From Leptospira ellinghausenii (GTDB lineage Bacteria; Spirochaetota; Leptospiria; Leptospirales; Leptospiraceae), in NCBI RefSeq assembly GCF_003114815.1, contig NZ_BFAZ01000004.1:1-59685 (forward strand): a DNA stretch of 59,685 nt. Reading direction: 5' to 3'. The stretch's first letter is position 1, and every line of letters starts with the position of its first letter. The position numbers and the translations under genes are program-made. This document shows, piece by piece, positions 1-10,659 of this stretch. The notes beneath the pieces were generated by a model. It searched no databases. It saw nothing but the letters and a program-made list of their open reading frames with translations, and was not told the DNA's origin.

Positions 1-1820
1 AACGATACTTTGGCCCTTATATGGAATACCGAAACTATGCATCTGTTGGGGCAAAGTCTGATCATTTATCTACCTTATTTACAGTAGGTTGGCATAAAGG
101 GGAAGGGTATGACCTTACTCCAGATGCTACAATTGGTCCAAGGAACGGGCGTTATGCATCCCTAGCTCCAGGGTACAATCCATATACGTTTGATACACCT
201 CTTGCCAACCAATACATTTTGGCTACGCGTTTTCCTATGTACACTCCACCCTTAGAGTCTACATCAGGAAGTGCTTTTAATGATATGAATTTATCAAATA
301 AGACGGTTTATCGGGCAACTGACAATTTGATTCTCACAGGACAGTTTTATTATAGGCATTTAGACCAATCCGCTGTTGATGCATCACCTCCCAGAACCAT
401 TTTTGATCGAAGGAACAAAACACATGATTTTATGGGAGCATTTAACGTAGATTGGATTGCATCTCAAAAAATTAATTTAAATCTTAATGCAAACTATTCC
501 AGATTCCAAGATCTCTATGTGACGGACCAAAGGAAAGCAGATGATTTAGACTCACAACAAAGAACTGACAATGCAGTCACAGAATTGAGAACCAGGGTAG
601 ATTATAAAATATCTGAAAATCATGTGACTTCGGTGGGAGCTGAAAATTTACAAGATCAAATCTCTTCGGCAAGGATTGCTCCCGATTGTCGACGAACCTA
701 TCCTAATGTTTGTTATGAAGATTTTAATCCATTGTTAACGAAAGGCCAGTCCATCAATGGGAATGCTTACCGATTTCGCAATGCGTTTTATTTGCAAGAT
801 GAGTGGAGGGTGTCAGATAAACCAAGAATCCAAATAGTTCCTGGGATTCGGTATGACCACGATTCCATTTATGGAGGGGAGTGGCTTCCCAAACTTGCCG
901 TACGATATGACGTCACGGATCAATTTAGGATCCGAGTGGCAAATGGACTCGGATACCGAGCGCCAAGTTTCCAAGATTTGTATTTTAATTTTTTGAATCC
1001 GGGTGTTGGGTATCGTGTGGTTGGGAATTCTGATCTGAAACCAGAATTATCACGAAGTTATAATTTCGGTTGGGAATGGGACATTACCAAACGGATTTGG
1101 TATAGCTCAAATTTATTTCATAATAATGTAGATAATTTAATTGGTTACCGAACAAATCCTGTTCGAGATGCATCAGGCCTTATGGTGTTCCAAACATCCA
1201 ATTACCAAAAGGCAATGACCCAAGGCATTGAATCTTCCATTAGTATCCGTTTGACAGACATCGTGACAACAGGTGTTGGGTATACGTATACAGATACGAA
1301 AGATGAATTAACCAATTTGCCATTGGAAGGTCGGGGGCGTCATCGTTGGAATTTGAATCTTAGGGTGGAAGAAAAATCAAGTGGGATTTCCTTATCGGTT
1401 TTTGCAGTTGTTTTTGGAAAACAACCATACTACTGTATCAAAAATCCGTTTTGGTGTAATCCTGATTTACCATCTAACTTTGATTCTTTGGAAACTGCCT
1501 TAAACCAAGAGTCGCAAAACTCAATTCAAAATCTTTTGGGAGCATTGCCAACGGTTCTTTCTGATTACTGCGCGGAGAAGAATCTTTCCTATTGCACCAC
1601 AAGTCCCACGTATGGATACCGTATGGTGAATCCCTATACGAATTTAAACATCAGGCTATCGCAGAAGTTTTTAAGCCACTTCCAATGGTTTGTGGGAGTA
1701 GACAATGCATTAGATACTTGGGATTTGCAATACAATCCGCAACGACCAAAATTCTATTACTTTGGTTTGGATGGGAAATTTGCTTTTAGTGATGTGAAAC
1801 TAAAGAATGGAGATTCTTGA
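1..1820 (+). CDS. TonB-dependent haem receptor, C-terminal part (gene starts at 59124 and wraps around)
   Basis: This is the rest of the receptor that begins at 59124. The last base of the window plus bases 1-2 form a codon, and the frame continues through bases 3-20 into the first in-frame ATG at 21, so the protein is about 793 residues in total. The segment holds the outer-membrane beta-barrel, with alternating aromatic strands and typical receptor signatures such as RYDVTDQFRIRVANGLGYRA and NPELK-like 'NSDLKPELSRSYNFGWEW'. Three predicted loops carry closely spaced cysteine pairs (CRRTYPNVC, CIKNPFWC, CAEKNLSYC), likely disulfides on the cell surface. Its neighbours across the junction are an HmuY-like lipoprotein and hmuTUVS, so haem or haem-protein is the likely substrate. 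The substrate is inferred from context. It ends convergently 17 bp from recD. Confidence 0.9.
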   Translation, partial: RYFGPYMEYRNYASVGAKSDHLSTLFTVGWHKGEGYDLTPDATIGPRNGRYASLAPGYNPYTFDTPLANQYILATRFPMYTPPLESTSGSAFNDMNLSNKTVYRATDNLILTGQFYYRHLDQSAVDASPPRTIFDRRNKTHDFMGAFNVDWIASQKINLNLNANYSRFQDLYVTDQRKADDLDSQQRTDNAVTELRTRVDYKISENHVTSVGAENLQDQISSARIAPDCRRTYPNVCYEDFNPLLTKGQSINGNAYRFRNAFYLQDEWRVSDKPRIQIVPGIRYDHDSIYGGEWLPKLAVRYDVTDQFRIRVANGLGYRAPSFQDLYFNFLNPGVGYRVVGNSDLKPELSRSYNFGWEWDITKRIWYSSNLFHNNVDNLIGYRTNPVRDASGLMVFQTSNYQKAMTQGIESSISIRLTDIVTTGVGYTYTDTKDELTNLPLEGRGRHRWNLNLRVEEKSSGISLSVFAVVFGKQPYYCIKNPFWCNPDLPSNFDSLETALNQESQNSIQNLLGALPTVLSDYCAEKNLSYCTTSPTYGYRMVNPYTNLNIRLSQKFLSHFQWFVGVDNALDTWDLQYNPQRPKFYYFGLDGKFAFSDVKLKNGDS

Positions 1821-1837
1821 ATCTAAAAAAAGTTATA

Positions 1838-3640
1838 TTACAAAATTTGAATTCCTGTATACCGTTTGCGGAATGATTGTAATCCAAATTCCCATGTTTG
1901 GAAATCTCCAAGTAGGATTACTCTTTCTTTGGCGCGAGTGATTGCCGTGTACAAGATCCTTCGGTTCAGAATGGAAAGATTGTTTTCTGCATCCACATCC
2001 AAAGCTGTTATGGGAGGGAGATAGAGTAAAATCGATTTGTATTCCGAACCTTGGCTTTTGTGTATGGTGAGAAAAAAAGCTGGTTCATGGTCAGGTAATG
2101 TATCCAGTGCAAAGGAATACAAACGATCTTCAATGGAGAATACTGCCCTTAATTCAGAATGGATCGAAACCACAAGGCCAATGTCACCATTGAATAATTT
2201 TCTCATTTGGTCATTTGATTGGATGATGATGGGCATCCCTTCAAAGTAAAACGACTTAGATAACTGGCGGTATTTGAGATTCGTTTCGTTTTTCGGATTT
2301 GTGATTTGTTTTTTGGCATAACTCAAAATCTGATTTTGGATGGATTCAATTCCAAAGTAACCATTTCGTAATATCGTGAGACATCTGTACTCATTTAAGA
2401 TGGATTCAAACATCAATTTATTCTTTGGGTCTTTCAGTGCGTTCGGTTCCCAATGGAGATTTGCGGCTTCTTTAGCAGTGTGTAGATACCATTCTTCCCA
2501 AAAAAATGGAACCATACTCTCTAAGTTCCAATCGAGGATCTCGTGATGGTTTCCCTTTGTTTGTTTTGTTTTTTTATCACCTTGGATCCAAACAAAATCC
2601 TTTTCCGAATGGAGTTCTGATTTTGTAATAAGGTTTGGTTTTGGGAACGATTTCGTTTCATTACTCTCATCAAAGGATTGTTTGACGACTTCAGCAAACA
2701 CACTGAATTCAGAATCATTCGAAAACCGGTGGTTACTTTTAAGTTCTGATAAAAATTCTTTTTTGTTTTTTAAGGTAGTTATGAGATCGGTTAATACCTC
2801 ACCTTGTCCAACCGAAGGAAGTTGGTTCGGATCACCGAGAAGTATTATATGAGTATCAAAATGGATTGCTGAAAAAAATAAATTCATCAATTTTAAATCC
2901 ACCATGGAGGTTTCATCCATGATGATCAAATCATATGGTAAAGTCCGCTTCTCACCAAATTTGGCTTGGTTTGTTGTTGGATTGATTTTTAATAAATTGT
3001 GAATGGTTTGTCCGCGGAACTTGGAAGACTCTGAAGGATTCTCTGCAAATCTTTCTAAATTCCTTTGGATGGATTCAGTTAATCTTTGTGATGCTCTTCC
3101 TGTTGGTGCCACAAGTGCAATTCGGTCTATACTAGGGAGTAATTGTAAGCGGTCTAATGCCATTAAGAGAAAGGAAACAACTGTAGTTTTACCAGTCCCT
3201 GGGCCACCAGAGATCACTCGGAAGTTGGAAGTGATGACATCTCTGATCGTATCCCTTTGTTCCTTCGCAAGTGTGATCTTTGATTCTCTTTCTAAATCAC
3301 TCACAATCTTTGTGATTTGGTCAGAAGATGCCGTTGCATTCTTTTTTTGGTTTGTTTTATGGGTTAAGAATGCATTGAGTAAGGATTCGAATTTGATTTT
3401 TTCTGAATGGCTTTTTTGCAGATACAACCTGGATTCTGTTCCCTCTTTCTCGATCACAAACGGGAAGTAGGTTTTCAGTTTGTCGATTGTGTTGTCATCT
3501 GTGATGGGAAGGTACAAATCTCCGCTTTGGGATTGTACAAGTAAACTTGCAATCGTATCCTTGAGTGACGAGTCCCAATCGGGGAAAAGATTGTATAAGG
3601 AATTCACAAAGGATTGGATTTTTTCATCGATCACTTTCAT
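1838..3640 (-). CDS. recD: RecD, exodeoxyribonuclease V alpha subunit (5'-3' helicase)
   Basis: RecD is the fast 5'-to-3' helicase motor of RecBCD, which processes DNA double-strand ends for recombination repair. The 600-residue length is close to the usual size of about 610. Residues 1-120 form the variable N-terminal domain that docks on RecBC. Walker A is GGPGTGKTT at 145-153. Further SF1 motifs follow in order: MDETSMVD (Walker B), GDPNQLPSVGQGE (motif III), TIHKSQGSEY (motif V) and YTAITRAKERV (motif VI). The ATG overlaps the recB stop codon by 4 bp, which implies translational coupling as last gene of recC-recB-recD. All motor motifs look intact. Confidence 0.95.
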   Translation of the reverse strand: MKVIDEKIQSFVNSLYNLFPDWDSSLKDTIASLLVQSQSGDLYLPITDDNTIDKLKTYFPFVIEKEGTESRLYLQKSHSEKIKFESLLNAFLTHKTNQKKNATASSDQITKIVSDLERESKITLAKEQRDTIRDVITSNFRVISGGPGTGKTTVVSFLLMALDRLQLLPSIDRIALVAPTGRASQRLTESIQRNLERFAENPSESSKFRGQTIHNLLKINPTTNQAKFGEKRTLPYDLIIMDETSMVDLKLMNLFFSAIHFDTHIILLGDPNQLPSVGQGEVLTDLITTLKNKKEFLSELKSNHRFSNDSEFSVFAEVVKQSFDESNETKSFPKPNLITKSELHSEKDFVWIQGDKKTKQTKGNHHEILDWNLESMVPFFWEEWYLHTAKEAANLHWEPNALKDPKNKLMFESILNEYRCLTILRNGYFGIESIQNQILSYAKKQITNPKNETNLKYRQLSKSFYFEGMPIIIQSNDQMRKLFNGDIGLVVSIHSELRAVFSIEDRLYSFALDTLPDHEPAFFLTIHKSQGSEYKSILLYLPPITALDVDAENNLSILNRRILYTAITRAKERVILLGDFQTWEFGLQSFRKRYTGIQIL

Positions 3641-6600
3641 GAATATACCTTTTCTAATTGGTCAGAAGCACTACGGATATAGGCCATCACTTCTTTTTTG
3701 ATTTCATCAAACTGCTCTAGTGTCCATTCGGAATCAGAATGTTTTAAATCCGAGTAGATACCGGTTTGTTTATCACCTGACATCCCTCGTAAGAATAAAT
3801 AATACACACCACCAAACTTGTCTAAGGCTCCACTCGGACCAAAGAGAGACTTTAGGTATTCAAATAAAATAAAGGAATACACTGACTTTTGGAAGAGATA
3901 CCCTTTGTCACGGACGGCACTTACGACTGCTTCACTGCTATAATCGTTGTTTGGTAATAAATTGGATTTATAATCAACAATATAGAATTTCTGATCCTTC
4001 ACAAACACCAAATCGATGGCTCCTTTTAAGTAGTGTTCGAATCCATCAGTCAATGAAGCTCCACTTTCTTTCAGTAAGTTTTGTAAGAATAAATGGAATT
4101 TTAATTCTGCGGACTTTTCTTCTTCCTTTAATTCACTTAAGGATATGGAATTGCCTGTCGCAAGGTTGATCTTTGCTGTCATTGCTTGTTTCAAAAGTTG
4201 AGCAACAGTCTCTTCTATTTTAAGTTCCTTACCTTCGACTTCAACGGGATACCTTGCAAACGATTTTTGGTAAGCCCACTTCCATACAGAACTTTGTAGG
4301 ATCGCATCCACATCCAATTGGAAAATAGAGAAATCACATAATTCAAGAATGTTATGTAAAAAATTTCCGATCTTCGCACTGGAAGGCAATTCAAAAGTCG
4401 AACTCACTTCCACATCAGGAGTTTCTTCTAATTCTTTTTTCTTTTCTTCTTGGGTCACATTTAAGTTTTTTTCATTTGCTTGCAAACTTGTGTAACTATG
4501 CTGCAAGAGCACTCTACCAATTTTGATTTCAGAAGGGTATAGAATTGGGGAGGTTGGTTTCTTCGATTGGGTGTCATTTGCGGGAAGAGAATTTGTTTTT
4601 GTTACTTCTGAAATTTCGTTTGGATCTCGGAATACAAAACTCGATGCAAGAGAAGGATTCTGGTTTCGCAACGATTGGATTCTATCTAATTCTTGGTAGA
4701 GGATTTGGCTATACCCAGAATTGGGAAGTTTATTGGCTCCGCCCCAATTGAGTTTGGGAATGTAAAGCCTTAGATTTGGTCGCGTAAGTGCAACATATAA
4801 CAGACGTTTTTGTTCATTCAAGAAATGATTTTGTTCGTCTTCTTTATCTGGATTTAGATCCCATAAGTCAAGAATCCATTTTCGTTTTTTGCCTTCCGGT
4901 GTTTCGATTTCGATCGGGTATTCTTTATTCGTTATACGGTTTCCCCTGTTCCCAAAATAAAATAAGAATACGACTGGCCACTCCAATCCTTTTGATGCAT
5001 GTATGGTTAAAATTTGTACAGAATCTTCTTCTGTTTCGCGATCAAATAACGGCTCTTCTTCGGGAGATTGTTTTTTTTGTTTGAGCTCACGTAAATGGGA
5101 GAGTAACTCTTGCAAACTACAATTTGACTTCAGTTGTATTTCTAATAATTTTTGGAAGATTTGCCGGAAGTTTGTGCGTTTACGTTCCCATTCGAGTGTG
5201 CTTTTGCCTTCTTGCCAAAAGAGTTTGGTTTCGTCCATGACAGATCGAAAGAAACTAGCATATCTGTTTTCTTTGACGAGTCTTTGCCATTTGTCGATGA
5301 GTGATTTCTCATACGAGTCAATGGAGTGTTCATCAAACTTTTGGATTTCATGTGGGTGGATAGAAAAGATATCAGAGAATAGTATTTTTTTATAACTTTG
5401 GGAAGAGTTGGAACTCAGTAAACATTCCAAAAGATTTTGAATTTGATCGGCTTCTCTGGATTGGTAAATCCCTCTTTGTTTGTAGATTGAACATGGGATT
5501 CCCGCTTTTGATAGATAAAATTCTACAAGAGCTGATTCTTTTTGGTTCCCACAAAGAATGGCAATGTCCTTTAACCTGATCTCTTGGATTTCTCGTTCGC
5601 CTTTTTTGTTATAAGAGAGAGTTGTTTCTTTGGTTTGGATTCGTTTGATTTCATTGCGAATTGTTTCTGCCCAAGTATTTCTTACTTTGTTTATGTTTTG
5701 AAACCGTTCCTTGAAATCAAAAATATGAATCGCTGATTCATTAGGATTCACATATTGGTATTTGATGGTATCAGGGTCAGGGGAGGATACTTTCTTATAT
5801 AAGTAGTTTTCTTTACTGGAGCCTGGTTCTTCGATGGGGAAAAAATGTGTTGTACCAAATTCTTTTGTTTCATCATGGAAAATGGTATTGAGTCCATGGA
5901 TTAATTCTTTTGTGGATCGATAATTGGTTTCTAAGGTAGCTTTGGATTCGAAGTCACGAGATGCATCTAGATAAATTCCAATATCGGCTCCGCGAAATCC
6001 GTAGATACTTTGTTTCGGGTCACCAATACAAAAGAGCATTCTTGACTTTGTATCTTTGTCTAAAAACAAAGTTTTAAAAATTTGGTATTGGTTTTTGTCT
6101 GTGTCTTGGAATTCATCTAGGATACAAACTTGGAATCGTTCTTGTAAGGATTGGACCAAGGTTTGGTTTGGGTTACGAACAATCACATCATAAACCTTTA
6201 AGATCATTTGATCATAGGTCAGGTATTCTCCTTTATCGATGATGGATTTTGTTTTCGAAGTGAGATCGATCACTGTATTTTGTAAGAAGATGGATCCTTC
6301 ATAATCCAATTGGTCCAGAGGGAAGATTTCCTTCAGCGAATCGACTACCGATTTTATTTTCCCTTGTAACGCAATGGCAGCTTGGTCTAATTTCTTGGCA
6401 ATCGTACTCCCTTCCAATAGGAAATAATCGAATCCTGTAGCCTTACCAATATCCTTACCAAGAGAACGTCCTAAATCCGCAATTCGTTGTAATTCATTCG
6501 CTATATACTTTTTATCTTCGCTACGGATCGCATTTGCAAATGGCTCAAGTGAGGACCAATTCTCCATCCATTGTGGGATGCTCCCTTTCGCACCTTGTGC

Positions 6601-7254
6601 ATAGATGGATTCACCCGTTGGTCCTTTTAAAGATTCACAGATTGTCATGAGTAAGTCAGAAACGTTGCTTTGGTTTGCATTCTGAATGCATTCGTCTAAG
6701 GATACCAATCTTGGGAATACATAGTCCTTTGTGTCGGCAAGGAGTTTAGAAGTTGTGTTAACAACGAGGTCTTCCTTCGTTTTTAAATTAGAGATGAGAA
6801 TCTCATTTGCGAGTGATTGTTTGTCTCTACCTTCCCATTGGCTCCTTTTGAGCTCGTAAAACGTCTTTCGAATCAATTCTTCATTCGATGTCAGTTTGAC
6901 ATTAGGATTGTTTTGGGTTTCGACTGGGTATTCTGTTAACACCATATTGCAAAAACCATGAATGGTGGAGATCGTAACTTGGTCTAAATCTCGTAGATAC
7001 TGGTAGTATTCTGGGTGTTTGCCGTTGTCATAGAGCTCTAGGATTTTTAATTTTAATCGGGTCTTTAATTCTCCAGCAGCTTTTTCTGTAAAGGTGAGCA
7101 CTAAAAATTGCAGTAGTCGATTCTCTTTGATATGATTTGTTACATCATGAGTCATCACTTCACCTAACATTTGCATGATGAGGTGTGTTTTTCCGGTTCC
7201 AGCAGATGCTTCGATAAAATTGGGATGGTTACGTAAAGGATGGTCCATGTTCAA
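3637..7254 (-). CDS. recB: RecB, exodeoxyribonuclease V beta subunit (3'-5' helicase and nuclease)
   Basis: RecB provides the 3'-to-5' helicase and the only nuclease site of RecBCD. The protein has 1205 residues, near the usual 1180. Walker A is ASAGTGKT at 16-23. A UvrD-type Walker B (ILDEFQDTDKNQ) and the motif CIGDPKQSIYGFRGAD lie near 380-425. Later come LTIHASKGLEWPVVF and LLYVALTRPNLRLYI. The C-terminal nuclease domain is present, with GAIDLVF followed by IVDYKSN at roughly 1075-1100, the expected D...D-x-K arrangement. It overlaps recC and recD by 4 bp each. The catalytic residues for both activities can be seen, so the enzyme is probably active. Confidence 0.96.
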   Translation of the reverse strand: MNMDHPLRNHPNFIEASAGTGKTHLIMQMLGEVMTHDVTNHIKENRLLQFLVLTFTEKAAGELKTRLKLKILELYDNGKHPEYYQYLRDLDQVTISTIHGFCNMVLTEYPVETQNNPNVKLTSNEELIRKTFYELKRSQWEGRDKQSLANEILISNLKTKEDLVVNTTSKLLADTKDYVFPRLVSLDECIQNANQSNVSDLLMTICESLKGPTGESIYAQGAKGSIPQWMENWSSLEPFANAIRSEDKKYIANELQRIADLGRSLGKDIGKATGFDYFLLEGSTIAKKLDQAAIALQGKIKSVVDSLKEIFPLDQLDYEGSIFLQNTVIDLTSKTKSIIDKGEYLTYDQMILKVYDVIVRNPNQTLVQSLQERFQVCILDEFQDTDKNQYQIFKTLFLDKDTKSRMLFCIGDPKQSIYGFRGADIGIYLDASRDFESKATLETNYRSTKELIHGLNTIFHDETKEFGTTHFFPIEEPGSSKENYLYKKVSSPDPDTIKYQYVNPNESAIHIFDFKERFQNINKVRNTWAETIRNEIKRIQTKETTLSYNKKGEREIQEIRLKDIAILCGNQKESALVEFYLSKAGIPCSIYKQRGIYQSREADQIQNLLECLLSSNSSQSYKKILFSDIFSIHPHEIQKFDEHSIDSYEKSLIDKWQRLVKENRYASFFRSVMDETKLFWQEGKSTLEWERKRTNFRQIFQKLLEIQLKSNCSLQELLSHLRELKQKKQSPEEEPLFDRETEEDSVQILTIHASKGLEWPVVFLFYFGNRGNRITNKEYPIEIETPEGKKRKWILDLWDLNPDKEDEQNHFLNEQKRLLYVALTRPNLRLYIPKLNWGGANKLPNSGYSQILYQELDRIQSLRNQNPSLASSFVFRDPNEISEVTKTNSLPANDTQSKKPTSPILYPSEIKIGRVLLQHSYTSLQANEKNLNVTQEEKKKELEETPDVEVSSTFELPSSAKIGNFLHNILELCDFSIFQLDVDAILQSSVWKWAYQKSFARYPVEVEGKELKIEETVAQLLKQAMTAKINLATGNSISLSELKEEEKSAELKFHLFLQNLLKESGASLTDGFEHYLKGAIDLVFVKDQKFYIVDYKSNLLPNNDYSSEAVVSAVRDKGYLFQKSVYSFILFEYLKSLFGPSGALDKFGGVYYLFLRGMSGDKQTGIYSDLKHSDSEWTLEQFDEIKKEVMAYIRSASDQLEKVYS

Positions 7255-10200
7255 AATCCTTTTCTCAGAAGGGGTAAGAGTAGGGGATAGACCTTCTGGA
7301 ACGAAAATTGGTGCAATAAATCCTTCCCATAAGGCGAAAGTTTCATATGCTCAGACTCGAATTCTAAGATTTGGTCTGCCTCTTCTTCCAAAAATTCCTT
7401 CCATGCAGTTTCTAATGCATCACCATCGTCTTCTGAGTGATCCGTTCCCATCTCTGCAAAAAACAAATTGAGTCCAGGATTTGGTATATACATAGGTGGT
7501 GATTCATTGATGAGAGTAACAACACTTCGAATGTAATTGGCGGATTCCACTTCAGGTAAATGGTCCAAGGGAAGGATCATATCCTTTTCTTTTTGTTTCG
7601 ATAGGATGGGGATGATGACTAATTTTTTTCCTATCGTTCGGAAGAGACAGGCGCTTAAGAATAGAAGGATCATCTTACCAAAATAATCTTTTAAGTAATC
7701 CTTAAAGTAATCGTTTGGTTTTTCTGGTTTTGGAACAAAACTCCTTGGATAAAACCAATAGTAAGTATCACCGATTGCAATGAGATTCTCCCACTCGCCA
7801 GTGATCGACTGGTTTTCATCCAAAGGAAATGATGGTAATTGGAAACCGTCTCGTAGTCCAGTATCACCAATCGAGAGGGAACTCAAATATACCATTTCAT
7901 TCGCATTCGTAAAGAGTTCTGTTTTTAATGTCTTGTACACTTCTGCAATTGCAGTGAGTTCCTCTAATAAGGATTCTGATGTGACTAAATGGAAAGCTCC
8001 ATAGGGAAACTCAGCTTTCTTCTCTGCGATTTGACTGAACTCATTTATTTTTTGTGCAATCGTATCTTTGTCCCAAGGCCAAACTCCTTCGTTTGCCAAA
8101 GACTCTGTAAAGAGTGGTACAAATTTTGATTTGAATAGGTAAGATTCCAATGAATTGAAATAAAATGGTTCTTCTGCAGACGTTTCCTCTTCGTCGTCAA
8201 TGAAACCTAAGTTTTCTTTGATGTAAGGGAGAATTGGATTTTTGAATGCAGATGCAATGGATGTAATTGAGATTTCTTTTTTGGATTTGAATTCAGAACT
8301 AGGCAAAACCAAATCTTCTAAGGAAGTAAAACTTGGTTTTGGCAATTGAGTCTCTAAACTTCTATACTGTTTTAAATTTCTAGCATAATCATAGGAATGT
8401 AGAATTTCCTTTTCATAAAATTGACTATAGGGTGTTAGTGGGATTTCGGTTGCTCTATCGATCCCAAGTGAATTCATGATCTCAAATAAGCTCGAACAAG
8501 GCTCAAATTCTTTATCTTCTAATGTATTCTTTCCAACATAGGAAAAAGTGATACTATCTTCTGCTGATAAAATGGTTTCCCAAAGTAACGATTCTTGGAT
8601 TTCGATTCGATTTAAGTCCCAAGGTTTAGTGTCATTTTTTCTGAGATTAAACCTAGATAGATCTTTGGATCCAGGAAACTTTCCTTCGCCTAACCCAACG
8701 ATATAGATATGGGAAAACGGAATGGGTCGCATGGGTTGCAAAAGAGAAATGGTAATCCCTTCCGTAAGGTAATTTCCTTTTTGAGTCGCAATGTTGGAAA
8801 AAATTTCATCCGTTTGTAATTTCAGGAATTGTAAAAAGTCATTTACGTTGTTCCATTCGGTATCACACCATTTTGCAATCGTATCTAACCATGTTGTCAA
8901 ATAGATCCTTTCGTTTTCTGTTTCTTCACTAAACTGGAAGAACTGATTCCATTTGGATTCGAATGACTTAAATCGTTCCTCTGCAGGTAACTGTAAAAAT
9001 TCCGATATAAAAAACGTTTGTAAGGATTTGATTTCTTCCCAAACCAAATTCAAATGCAAAACAGAATCTTCTTCTGCCAAAGGATCTGTGATCATACCCA
9101 TCTTGTCCCAAGTGGTTTTTTCATCACTGATGACTGATAGGACTGCTCGTTTCACTCCGAAGGAAATGGTATAAGGATTCTCCTCTTTGTTCTCATCATA
9201 GAGGGAACCAAGTGAATTGAGAAGTTGGCTTACGGAATTTGTTTGGTCAGAGGATTCGGTTTTGTTTTTGCCAGTGATGAGTGGATTCTCTAGCAATTGA
9301 ATGAAATCATCTTTTTCGATGCGTTGGTTTAAGAACGATGGGAAGAGAATTGAAAATACTTTGTATAACAAAGAAGAGTCTTTTGCCACTAAATCAGAAA
9401 GTGAATAATTCAAACGGTGGAGAGTAGGGGTCTCCTCTAATCTTTGTGTTGTATAAATCCCTCCATGGAAAACCCATTCAATCGCTGCTTTGTAATCATT
9501 GGTATTGGGAACAAGGATGGCAAAGTCTAACAGACTTAAAGCCCCTTTGTTTGTGCTGATTTTGTGAAGGATATCATGTGCAATGGATTCCATCTCGCGG
9601 TATTCGGAAGGTGCATTCCATACCCGAACGGTTTGGTCATCTAAATAGTTCTCTTCCTTCACTTGTTCTTCCAGTAAGATGGACTTTAGTTTTGCAAGCA
9701 TACCTCCACTTGCATATTTTGATTTCTCTTTTTGTTTGGTGGTGTTTGAAAATTCTTTTGCTAGATACGATTGTGGTTTTGCAAATTTGGATAAGTAGTT
9801 TTTGGCCTTCTCTGGATTTTGTCCAATGACTTTGCCATTATGAAATTGGTAGATATAGATGTTTAAATTTGCATTTGGATTTTTCGAAACTGTTTTCAAA
9901 AAATCAATATATGTCCCAGACAAATTGGACAAACAAAAAAAGTGCAAACTCCCTTGGAGGGATAATTCTTTTCCTTTCTCGAGGTAATAGAATAAGTTTT
10001 GTTTGCCACCTTGGTTTGTCCCAAGGTAAATTTTTTTTTCCAAGTCCCAATATGGATCCTTTGTGAGTTGGTTTGGGATTTGACTCTTCGTATCCCTTAG
10101 CCAGTTGTGAATCCAATCTGACCTATTGAGTTCATAGTCCTTAAAATACTTTGTCAATAGGTCTGATAAGTAGTATAACTTCGGTAAATCGGAAATGTAG

Positions 10201-10562
10201 GTTTTGATCTCTGGGTGATTTTGGAATAAGGTGCTTTGGTTTTCATAGAGGAAACGAAAACAATCTTTTTTAAATGAATTGTAATCATAAAAGTTTTCCT
10301 CTTCTGCCCAAGGAAGAATTTGTAAGGAAGCGAAGATCGTTTTTAAAATCGCTTTTTCTAAAAATGTAAATTCTATGTTGATCGAAAGTTGTGAGTCATT
10401 GTATTTCGGGATGTTGAGTTTCAACCAAGGGATCAAATTCGTATTCGGCACAACCACAAGTGGCATACGAAGTGGATTTTCAATTTGTTCCTTTTTAATT
10501 TGTTTGGTTAGTTCCGAAGTGATTTCGTGCAGATGGAGTCCTGCAAAATAATGTATTGGCAA
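7251..10562 (-). CDS. recC: RecC, exodeoxyribonuclease V gamma subunit
   Basis: RecC is the Chi-scanning, strand-splitting scaffold of RecBCD. The protein has 1103 residues against about 1120 in Escherichia coli. Recognisable features are the N-terminal stretch with MPLVVVPNTNLIPWLKLNI, where RecC proteins carry the 'V(Q/P)(S/N)...WL' pattern, a central degenerate helicase core (LLDFAILVPNTNDY, GITISLLQPMRPIPFSHIYI) and LGEGKFPGSKDLSRFNL. The canonical Walker A lysine motif is absent, as is normal in RecC. It is first in the recC-recB-recD unit. The ATG at 10562 is the first plausible start after the upstream intergenic element. Which Chi sequence it reads cannot be deduced from this. Confidence 0.93.
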   Translation of the reverse strand: MPIHYFAGLHLHEITSELTKQIKKEQIENPLRMPLVVVPNTNLIPWLKLNIPKYNDSQLSINIEFTFLEKAILKTIFASLQILPWAEEENFYDYNSFKKDCFRFLYENQSTLFQNHPEIKTYISDLPKLYYLSDLLTKYFKDYELNRSDWIHNWLRDTKSQIPNQLTKDPYWDLEKKIYLGTNQGGKQNLFYYLEKGKELSLQGSLHFFCLSNLSGTYIDFLKTVSKNPNANLNIYIYQFHNGKVIGQNPEKAKNYLSKFAKPQSYLAKEFSNTTKQKEKSKYASGGMLAKLKSILLEEQVKEENYLDDQTVRVWNAPSEYREMESIAHDILHKISTNKGALSLLDFAILVPNTNDYKAAIEWVFHGGIYTTQRLEETPTLHRLNYSLSDLVAKDSSLLYKVFSILFPSFLNQRIEKDDFIQLLENPLITGKNKTESSDQTNSVSQLLNSLGSLYDENKEENPYTISFGVKRAVLSVISDEKTTWDKMGMITDPLAEEDSVLHLNLVWEEIKSLQTFFISEFLQLPAEERFKSFESKWNQFFQFSEETENERIYLTTWLDTIAKWCDTEWNNVNDFLQFLKLQTDEIFSNIATQKGNYLTEGITISLLQPMRPIPFSHIYIVGLGEGKFPGSKDLSRFNLRKNDTKPWDLNRIEIQESLLWETILSAEDSITFSYVGKNTLEDKEFEPCSSLFEIMNSLGIDRATEIPLTPYSQFYEKEILHSYDYARNLKQYRSLETQLPKPSFTSLEDLVLPSSEFKSKKEISITSIASAFKNPILPYIKENLGFIDDEEETSAEEPFYFNSLESYLFKSKFVPLFTESLANEGVWPWDKDTIAQKINEFSQIAEKKAEFPYGAFHLVTSESLLEELTAIAEVYKTLKTELFTNANEMVYLSSLSIGDTGLRDGFQLPSFPLDENQSITGEWENLIAIGDTYYWFYPRSFVPKPEKPNDYFKDYLKDYFGKMILLFLSACLFRTIGKKLVIIPILSKQKEKDMILPLDHLPEVESANYIRSVVTLINESPPMYIPNPGLNLFFAEMGTDHSEDDGDALETAWKEFLEEEADQILEFESEHMKLSPYGKDLLHQFSFQKVYPLLLPLLRKGF

Positions 10563-10659
10563 AAAAAATCCCTTATTTCAAAAATCAAACATAGTTTCAC
10601 CTCGTAGAACTTGGGATGCAATCATTATCTGTTGTTCCTTTTTGAAAAAGAAACAATTA

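Noticed and set aside
1809..1832. AGATTC/GAATCT hairpin between the receptor gene and recD as a terminator
   Set aside because: The loop is only two bases, and the A-run lies on the wrong side for either strand to give a normal terminator.
3003..3470. 155-residue plus-strand open frame inside recD
   Set aside because: It is antisense to well-conserved RecD motifs and resembles no protein; a shadow of the real gene.
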